From assembly GCA_028386065.3 (NCBI GenBank), contig JAKUCV010001068.1:407563-471562 (forward strand): a stretch of 64,000 nt of DNA, written 5' to 3'. The stretch's first letter is position 1; each line of letters opens with the position of its first letter. The notes beneath the pieces are model-generated. The model saw only the letters and a program-made list of their open reading frames with translations, searched no databases and was not told the DNA's origin. Origin of the DNA: Turnera subulata. Lineage: Eukaryota > Streptophyta > Magnoliopsida > Malpighiales > Passifloraceae. Made by a program: the position numbers and the translations under genes. Below are positions 57,189 through 64,000 of this stretch, one piece after another.

Positions 57189-57805
57189 TGTAAACACCCA
57201 AATTTGACCCACGAATTTCCCACAAAAATTGGATTTTAAACAAACTTGAACTTTGAATTGATGAGAAGATTCAATCCTAGGATTAAGACATGTCAAGAAT
57301 TTAACTTAGTGGAAATAATATATTTTGGTAATTTGGACCTTCATGTATTTGAACTCTAGGATTAATGAGATGATTTAATCTTAGAAAAAAATATATATTA
57401 AGGTTTATTTATACTAGGACATATTTTAATTGCTTGAGCCTTTTACTTATTTTTTAATAAAATTATATTGAGACGATTTATTCTTGGGTTAAGAATGGGT
57501 TTAAGGGCCCAAGTTAATTCTCCAGAGTTTAGTTAGTCCATTAACAAATTTCTTGCATGTTAGTTTTACGAAAATCAGAGTTAAATCATCACTTAATTGG
57601 ATTTTGTGTTTTTGGTATGATTTTGATTAAAATGGGTGTTAATATGTAATTAATTAGTTATGGAATGATTTTGAGGAGTAGTAATCAAGTAATGGAGTGA
57701 TTTTGGATTGATTAGGGGTTGATCAAGCGGTAAGATCAAATCGGAGCTAAATTAGGGGGATTGGGGCTTCGAAAAGGAAAGAACGGGTGGCACGCGGGGT
57801 GATCG

Positions 57806-57889
57806 GCGGTCATATCGCGATGACCGCTAGATGCCGGCGGACATCCACCCATGACCACCTGCCATGGCGGTCATGGGTGGATGTCCGCC
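57806..57889. other. Cluster of strong hairpins in the Tat/Ogre-like LTR
   Basis: A perfect 21-bp inverted repeat (57836-57856 with 57869-57889, core ACATCCACCCATGACC) surrounds a 12-nt loop. Immediately upstream GCGGTCAT/ATGACCGC pair around ATCGCG (57806-57827). A third partial copy of the arm follows at 57898-57921. Confidence 0.85.
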
Positions 57890-58048
57890 AGGCCCGGCGG
57901 TCATGGGTGGATGGCGGTCATCCCCTTCCAGAAACGTCCGGAATCCCCGATTTTGTTTCTAATTTCGATCCTACGCGGTTTTGGACAAGATTTTCGGGCA
58001 TAATCTTCACCATTAAGCAGGTCCACGCCCCTAGGATCCCCAAAACAC

Positions 58049-58056
58049 TATAAATA
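58049..58056 (+). promoter_or_regulatory. TATA box (TATAAATA) in the Tat/Ogre-like LTR
   Basis: Strong TATA match two thirds into the LTR, placing the transcript start near 58080. Confidence 0.6.
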
Positions 58057-58782
58057 GGACCACTCACCCATATTTCAAGACAGACATTATTATTCACATA
58101 CACACTCATAAGCTTCCTTGCTTGGGAAAGCTATACCTCTCCAAGCTTAGAAATATATTCTTAGGCAGAAACTCTGGAAAATTTTCGTGGGAAGCATCAG
58201 CCATAGTCCAAGCAAGGAAGAATCAAGAAGGGGATCAACTATTGAGCTAAGAAGTGGCAAGAAGGTGGGTGGAGAACACAACCCAATTCAAGGAGCTAGA
58301 GGAGGGCTATAAGAGGTAACACTAATCCCTTCTTATTTGATTCTGGTTGATTATATGTTGATGCTTTTGGTGATGTAAGTGGGGAAATAATGCCATGTTT
58401 AGAACTACGTGGCTTTGACCCCGGTCAATCGGGTACGTAGGTAGTCTCGGTTTTACATGGGGATGCAAGCCAAATCTTCTTCTTCTCCCCTTCTCTTTAT
58501 TTTCCACACTTGCACACCAGCACAAGGCACACTTGCATTCTTCAATTGCACAAGGTTTCGACTCAACACAGATGGGTGCCTAACACCTTCCCATCCGTGA
58601 CGAACCCTCAATCCCATGTCTTTGGTTCGCCATGACCATTTTTTTTAAAGGAGTCATACAAAGATTTTTCCTAAATTTTGTCCTTAATAAAATTTGGGTG
58701 CCAATGACATGGGATTGACCCAAGGAAGAAGGTGAAAGGAATAGGTGAATAGGCCCAAGTGATTTTGGGTCGGGTATTCACA

Positions 58783-58803
58783 GTTTGCGACTCCACTAGA
58801 GAA
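58783..58803 (+). other. Primer-binding-site-like TTTGCGACTCCACTAGAG
   Basis: Directly after the LTR end CA. One base is missing relative to the usual TTTGGCGACTCC. Confidence 0.6.
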
Positions 58804-59290
58804 GTAGTGAGTTCAAGAAACTTTGTGCAATCGTTGAGTTTTGTATGCCTTTTTACTTGTCATCATAAATGCCTTGCATTCATGATGATTGATGTGAAGC
58901 TTCTACCATAAGAGGGCGAGGGAATCCAAGTCGACCACTTGCTTTCTTTAAGCGATGGCGGCTTGAGTGAACCCGTTTCTCGATGCTTAGCAATGATGTG
59001 GATTAATGGGCCTTGGACCTCACACGATATCCATTATCACATGTGAGTAGGTCAACCTATTCCCTAGCGGCAATCCTTTAGCCCCCAACCAGCTGCATAC
59101 CCTGAGCATCTCATGCATTAAGGATCAATAAGTGGTAGGTGCATTTGTATGATTTATTGTTGTGAACTCAAGTAAGTGTGAATAGTTTGCCCCTTATTCT
59201 TGAACACCCCAAACCCAATGAGATAATATATACTGGGAAGCCCATGGGATGCCAAGTCTTTAATCCTCGTACTTCAACTGCTAGGGCAAA

Positions 59291-59595
59291 ATGAGTGAGG
59301 AAAATATTGCTAAGACAAATGTGGTTGAAGAATCAATGGACTTGTTGAAAGACCCGAGGGTCAAGGATGCGTTATAGGCTTTGCAGTAAGGGAAGATGGT
59401 GTCCCCTGGGAGTGATGGGGGACAAGTTTCAAAACCAGGCATTGAGAGTAAGGTGGTGGTCATCCAAGACGAGGACTCAATGACGCAGGAATCCAAGGGA
59501 GATGAGGAGAGACTTAAAAGGGTGGAAGAGTTATTGAAGATCATGAAATGGAAGGAAGATGATTGGAACTTGGATCGCTTATCCTTGTTCCCCGG
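59291..59595 (+). pseudogene. Start of Tat/Ogre-like gag, interrupted
   Basis: From ATG 59291: MSEENIAKTNVVEESMDLL, stop after VKDAL, a second stop four codons on. Then the same frame continues with an acidic stretch (VVVIQDEDSMTQESKGDEE), ERLKRVEELLKIMKWKEDDW, and LDRLSLFPG. In Tat-type gags a comparable LFP segment leads into the conserved gag core. The insertion at 59596 cuts it there. Confidence 0.6.
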
Positions 59596-59807
59596 TGTGA
59601 CGCCCCTGGATTTTCATAATTTAATTTATGGAATTTTCGAAATTTTTATTCCAATTTTGCCCTTGAGGAATTTCTGGATTTTTGGGCTAGGAAATAAATT
59701 ATTTTTCCTTGGTTATATCGGTATCAAGTCGTTAGTATGGCGGGTACGACTTTCAATGGGCGTAAATTGTGTTTCCGGATGAAACGCGGGGTTTACCGTA
59801 GTTTTAG

Positions 59808-59834
59808 ATGAAACTACGTCGTTTTGGGTTAAAG
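59808..59834 (+). other. Conserved hairpin GTAGTTT/AAACTAC beside the LTR palindrome
   Basis: GTAGTTT pairs with AAACTAC across a six-base loop, followed by GTCGTTTT. The same structure with a different loop occurs in both LTRs of the non-autonomous element (minus). Confidence 0.6.
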
Positions 59835-59897
59835 GAAAGAAAAAAAAACCCTAAATCCTAGCGGGCGTTGACCAGGGGAAGAGTTGACCGTGCTTTA

Positions 59898-59921
59898 AGA
59901 CAAAACGACGTCGTTTTGTCT
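59898..59921. promoter_or_regulatory. Perfect 24-bp palindrome with core AAAACGACGTCGTTTT
   Basis: The core is flanked by AGAC and GTCT, all 12 pairs perfect. The equivalent in the non-autonomous LTR has ACAC/GTGT. Confidence 0.65.
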
Positions 59922-60009
59922 AGCCGGCCAACCCTAAAACCCCCTTCCCTCCTCTTTTCTTTTTCTTCTTTCTTCTTTCTCTTCCCCACACCGATGACGC
60001 CCCTCTCCC

Positions 60010-60016
<7 letters not shown>

Positions 60017-60060
<44 letters not shown>

Positions 60061-60063
60061 CCT
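60017..60063. repeat. (TC)n microsatellite in the LTR
   Basis: Long, almost uninterrupted TC run within the LTR. Confidence 0.9.
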
Positions 60064-62749
60064 CTCGTCATCTTCCACATCTCATCTCCCTGTTCTCCAC
60101 GTTTTCGTCCTCCTCCTTCACCTTGCTCCCGCCGTTGAGCTTTTGCGAGTGGAGGGGAATTGACGGTGGAGGCTCGGCTCGCACGCGAAAGGTTGCTGAG
60201 GTGGTCGAGTCGCCGCCTTCGTCTTCTGCCGGTATGCCCAACTCTTGTTTCTTTTCTTTTTGTTCTTCTTGCTCGTTCACCTTGGGAAACCGATTGACTA
60301 ATCGGTATATGTTTGTGGTGGTCGGGTTTTCGGCCGTGGCTTGGTGGAGTTGTTTTGCTCGGGCCTTATGTGTGTTGCTGAGGCCAGGCTCGGGTTTCCA
60401 GTGGTGCGGTGGGACGGATTCGGGCAGGAGGTTCTTGCTCGGGATAGTGGTGGTTGTCGACGTGTGGGCTTCAATTCGTGGGAACAAATCCGAGACCTGT
60501 GAATTCCGGTAAGGATCCATTCAGTGATTTTTTTTTAATGCGTTTTATGGATTTGTGGGTGTTTGCATTGAATCCGGGTTGGTTTGTTGCTGTTGGGTTG
60601 TTTCTGGCAGTTTGGGTGAATTTCGGCGAGGTTGACCGGAATCCGGCGAGGCTCGGGAATTTTCTGACGAGGGCTCGGGTTTTGTTCCGATAAGGCAAAA
60701 TATTTCCGGCAAGACGGGTTATTCCTTCGGCAAATCTTGGTATTGTTTCCGATGATGTCATGTACTTAATCTCTCATTCATGGCATGTAATAATTAACGT
60801 GGGTATAATTGTTGTATCGGGAATTATCGAGTTTTAGTGGAAACCGTGTGTGGGGGTGAGAGAGTGTGTGGCCAGAAAATTTACCGACACGGGTAGAACT
60901 ATAGGTCGGGAATAGACTTGGGCTCCGGAATGACCTTAGAACGGTGTTTAGGAAAAACCAGGCCCACGCCCAACTAACTGACTTTAAAGACTTTGAGAAA
61001 TTGATGGACCTTAAGATATGGGCTTGAGGCCCAATGACTTAATTGGTTAACCTTTGGACTTGGGTAATGGGCTTTAAGCCCAACTTCATAATGGGCTTTA
61101 GGCCCGGGATTCGGTTTTGGACTTAGATGGGCTTTAGGCTCGGGGACTCGTTATGGACATTAAGGAATGGGCTCTAAGCCCAAATTCATAAATTGGGATA
61201 ACTACTGACTTGTAGAAGTGGGCTTTAGGCCCGAGAGGTTATTTTGAATTTAGATGGGCTTAAGTCCGGTTAACCCTAGATCCTTGTCTTTTGGATTTTT
61301 TGTGAGGAGATATACCCTTTTAGGCTTAGACCCTGAAATTGCATAACCGGCTAGTTTGGGTCAGGTTTCACTCAATTGAGCATATAGGTATCATGCATGC
61401 ACGGTTTGTGATAATTGTTTTGTAATTATTGTGTGTGCCGGTATTCAGGCACGGGTAATACCTCGGGAGCTGGAGGATCTGTTTTGGGAAAAGTTCCACA
61501 GAATCATCATCGTTGAGGTGACTTTATAAGTCTTTTTATGTTTGTATGCATGTGCTTGTTAGATTGGTCTGTTTGAGTTGCATGCCTTGTTTGGTAACAT
61601 GCTGTGATCTGTATTGTGTGCCTATGTGTTACTATTTACCGGATGAGTATGACTTTTAAATTGTTATGGAATATAACATGTGGAGTGATTTTGGGTGAAC
61701 TGTGTGATGTACTGTGGGTTGAAGACTCGGATGCTTGATTGAGTTGATAATGCACACAACCCTATTAAATCACCACTCTTGGCACACATGAACTGATAAT
61801 TATGAACAAGAATAATGAACAGTAGAAGATAGGCTACTGTGTGCTGATGACCGGTTGGTTCGAGCGGGATGTGATACCCCTCGGGTTTGTATGCAGGATA
61901 GCATGGTATTTGCGGTTTAGCATATGGGTCTGTGATGACCGGTTCTACCTCCCTCCTTCTACCTTCCCCTTTCTACCTCCCTCTTTCTCTCTGTCTCTCT
62001 CTCTCTCTCTATGGTGATATTTGGGCTTTATTCCTGGTTATATTGGGCTTTCGCCCTGGTTGTCTCATGAGACGAGACCGAGCTCGACGCACACAGTAGG
62101 GGGCCCTGAATAATAAATATAATAATAAAACTTAACACCCAACGGATGAAAAATACAAACTGTTTGCTTTATGTGGTTGGCATGTTAGTACTGGTTATTG
62201 TGTGTTTGCTTACTTGTGTTTGTTTCTCTAGTTTCCATTCGAACTTGATTTGCACACCTTCATAACTAGATTTATACTGCTCACTGAGTAGGCAACTCAC
62301 ATAATCTCCACCGTTGTTTTTCAGACTCTTAGTTAGCGTGCAGTCTTCCTCTTCTTTTCCGGAGTACGGACGTGGTTATCCCTGCAGGTAGCTGTGCTTC
62401 TTCTCCCGGTTGGATCCATAGAGCCGACTTGCATATCATATTCTTCTTTTGTTTTTATTTCATCCTTATCTTCCGCTGCATTGGATTTTGTTGAGATGTC
62501 ATTATTGATTTTGATTACTTTATCGGCGGATTACCGGGATTTGATACCTGATGATGTTTCGGCGGATTGCCGGGTTGACTTATGGCTTTATAAGTCGGTT
62601 TTCTCTTGTTCTTTATGACATCTCACTTTATTAAGATTTTCAGATAATGTTTGTATTGGATTTCGTGTCTCGGGATTTCAGGGGCATTTTGGTAAATTCC
62701 TTTTGATTAAGTATTTTATTTGTACAATTGGGACACAGGTGTTTCAGCT

Positions 62750-62761
62750 TGGTAGCAGAGC
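62750..62761 (+). other. Primer-binding site TGGTAGCAGAGC
   Basis: Three bases after the LTR end at 62746. It is one base from the TGGTAGCGGAGC of the other elements and two from the standard TGGTATCAGAGC. Confidence 0.75.
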
Positions 62762-62889
62762 AGGCTTCAGATCCTTGGTTTAAAAAGTGTTTTAAACTTT
62801 GTTTTCAAAGTGATTTCTGATTAAGCCTGTTTCCGGATTTATGACTTTAAAAGTGTTTTTGACTCATTTGCATTCATATAGGCGTTGAT

Positions 62890-63619
62890 ATGGATCACTA
62901 GGGCAGCACAATGCTGAGGATGACGCCGCTACTCATGTCTCCGACAATGTGTCAGTGATGCAGGTTCCCGTTGGTCAGGGGAACAATAATGCAGCAGGGA
63001 ATAATGCTGCAGGTAGAGGAGAACAGAATGTTGTGCCACCCGTACCACCTGTTGTGGATCCAGCGTTCCAGCAGTATCAGTCTTTTTTGCAGTGGCAACA
63101 GTTCCAGCAGTTTCAGCAGCAGCAGCAGGGTGCCTAACCGGTAGCACCTGCTACGACAGGTGGTATGGAGAGCGGGTATAAGCACATGGATAAGTCAGCA
63201 GTTAAGGAATTCTCTGGTAAAGAGGGCAAAGCCAAGGAGTTTGATGATTGGTTCCGCCAGGTGGAGAATGTTCTGGAGAAGTTCACTTGTGCACCTGAGC
63301 AGAGGGCTCGATTTGCGGCACACAAGTTCTCGGGATATGCATTAACATGGTGGCAGGAACTTGTGGCCAACCTACCGAAGCCTGTGGAGATGCCATGGGA
63401 GGATTTCAAGGAGAAATTCTACAAGGAGTTTCTAACTGTTGGTTTTCTAGAGGAGCAGAAGAAGCAGTTTCTTGAGGTGAAGCAAGGACTCGATGAGTCG
63501 GTATCAGCTTTCAGGATCCGGTTCAACATCTTTCTCTCTTATACTAGGGAGTTTGTGCCCGATGAGGTGTCTAAGTGTAGACGGTTTGTTAACGGCTTAC
63601 GTACAGAGTTGGCGTTAGC
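62890..63619 (+). pseudogene. Gypsy gag, frameshifted and cut by insertion
   Basis: Starts at ATG 62890 with MDH then a stop; the body lies in another frame, so one base was lost or gained near the start. It then shows an Asn/Gly/Gln-rich region (VPVGQGNNNAAG, QQYQSFLQWQQFQQFQ), one further stop at 63135, and the Retrotrans_gag core: EFDDWFRQVENVLEKF, ARFAAHKFSGYALTWWQELV, PWEDFKEKFYKEFLTVGF, KKQFLEVKQGLDESVSAFRI, VSKCRRFVNGLRTELALAV. It is cut at 63620; no zinc knuckle is reached. Confidence 0.85.
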
Positions 63620-64000
63620 TGTAACGTCCCGGTTTGTCAACTGTCACTACAGACCAACACGGGACCTTTTCAACATGCTTTGTCCTCACTCGCACGTTTC
63701 CAGGGAAAACTTCCCAGGAGGTCACCCATCCTAGAATTTCTCCAAGTCAAGCACGTTTAACTTTAGAGTTCTTCTGGAATGAGCGCCGAAAAGGTAGGTG
63801 CACCTTGTTGATATAGTTAGTACCCATCAAACCGTTTAAGCTATTCTTGATTATGCAGTCCCATACCTGTACAACCTCGAAATCACTTCATTTGAGCTAT
63901 TCTTAATTATACAGTCCCATACCCGTATAATTATGAAATCGCCCCAACTGTGCAGCCCCATCCCTACACAGTCTCAGGATCTCTCCTATTCCGGTGTGGA
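63620..64000. mobile_element. Cassandra-like TRIM LTR (5S-rRNA-bearing), partial
   Basis: An abrupt change inside gag begins with TGTAACGTCCCGG, an LTR-type terminus. About 75 bp further on lies a segment clearly related to 5S rRNA (minus). Cassandra elements are known to carry 5S promoter sequence in their LTRs. Later sequence has repeated 'gctattcttgattatgcagtcccatacc' units (63840-63935). The right end is outside the window, so the second LTR and TSD are unseen. Confidence 0.75.
63700..63780 (-). ncRNA. 5S rRNA-derived segment in the Cassandra-like LTR
   Basis: The plus strand contains ACTTCCCAGGAGGTCACC followed by CATCCTAG (63710-63734), identical to the antisense of plant 5S rRNA positions ~80-105, including the box C promoter element. 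It then has AAGCACGTTTAACT (63749-63762) and GAGTTCT (63766-63772), near the antisense of box A. The rest of 5S is diverged, so it is not a functional ribosomal gene. Confidence 0.8.

Larger units (their letters stand above)
57189..59595 (+). mobile_element. Tat/Ogre-like Gypsy element, 5' part (LTR, PBS, gag start)
   Basis: LTR 57189-58782 (1594 bp) starts TGTAAACACCCAAATTTGAC and ends GGGTATTCACA. It is followed by GTTTGCGACTCCACTAGAG, close to the tRNA-Arg-type PBS (TTGGCGACTCCACTGGG) of Tat/Ogre elements. A leader of ~500 bp precedes the gag start. The element is split at 59595 by the next Gypsy insertion. Its right half lies outside the window. Confidence 0.75.
59596..63619 (+). mobile_element. 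Gypsy element, 5' part: LTR, PBS and gag
   Basis: LTR 59596-62746 (3151 bp) starts TGTGACGCCCC and ends ACACAGGTGTTTCA. It shares many blocks, in order, with the reverse complement of the non-autonomous LTRs at 11146-19411: terminus, palindromes, CT repeat and GA-like units, 'gagaccgagctcgacgcac', and 'gggcttta-ggcccg' repeats. A PBS and a gag gene follow. It is thus a coding relative and possible partner of that non-autonomous family. The gag is cut at 63620 by a Cassandra-like LTR. Confidence 0.85.

Noticed and set aside
59868..60520. Leu/Ser-rich plus frame and the overlapping minus frame
   Set aside because: They lie inside the Gypsy LTR over the TC repeat and GC-rich leader; no domain.

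Overview
This is nuclear DNA of a flowering plant, most likely a eudicot. The evidence is a four-exon PIP2 aquaporin gene with GT-AG introns, plant-type LTR retrotransposons (Copia Sirevirus, Gypsy Tekay-like and Tat/Ogre-like), Mutator-like elements and a 5S-bearing Cassandra-like LTR. Only two ordinary host genes can be supported: a small unidentified 62-residue gene (9067-9255) and the aquaporin (26464-27847). Nearly everything else is transposable-element sequence, mostly broken, and much of it nested. A 679-bp run of N (49408-50086) is an assembly gap.

Left third (1-24.9 kb). Two inverted LTRs of one Gypsy-like family flank a 1-kb spacer of degenerate tandem repeats. One is cut by the left window edge (1-2468, minus). 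The other is a solo LTR (3498-6490, plus) with TSD GGTAT. Next come a decayed Tat-like gag and LTR (minus), the small gene, and a LINE RNase H fragment. A 5'-truncated LINE (10.5-21.5 kb) is split by a complete 8.27-kb LTR element with no coding capacity (11146-19411, minus, TSD TGAGT). A third LTR of the first family, with PBS and truncated gag, follows at 21710-24.8 kb.

Middle (25-34 kb). This is the gene-bearing part. The PIP2 gene is followed by a GRF-type zinc-finger ORF on plus and a broken mudrA-like transposase on minus, arranged convergently.

Right half (34.1-64 kb) holds two stacks of nested insertions. Stack A is a Mutator-like element with about 0.5-kb TIRs and a near-matching 9-bp TSD (34103-54949). 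It carries fragments of two plant genes: a dirigent protein and a small uncharacterised protein. A Sirevirus (36227-54434, TSD ATTTT) sits inside it, and a Copia element (44090-51259, TSD ATATT) sits inside the Sirevirus. Stack B runs off the right edge: a second Sirevirus (from 55572) is broken by a Tat/Ogre-like LTR element (from 57189), which is broken by a Gypsy element (from 59596), which is broken by a Cassandra-like LTR (from 63620).

No operons, CRISPR arrays or tRNA genes were seen, and there is no convincing new enzymatic system. The most unusual signals are structural. One LTR family holds an array of about ten short hairpins whose stems vary by compensatory changes, plus a second covarying hairpin pair near its 3' end. 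Another LTR family keeps a 24-bp palindrome around AAAACGACGTCGTTTT whose outer arms also covary.
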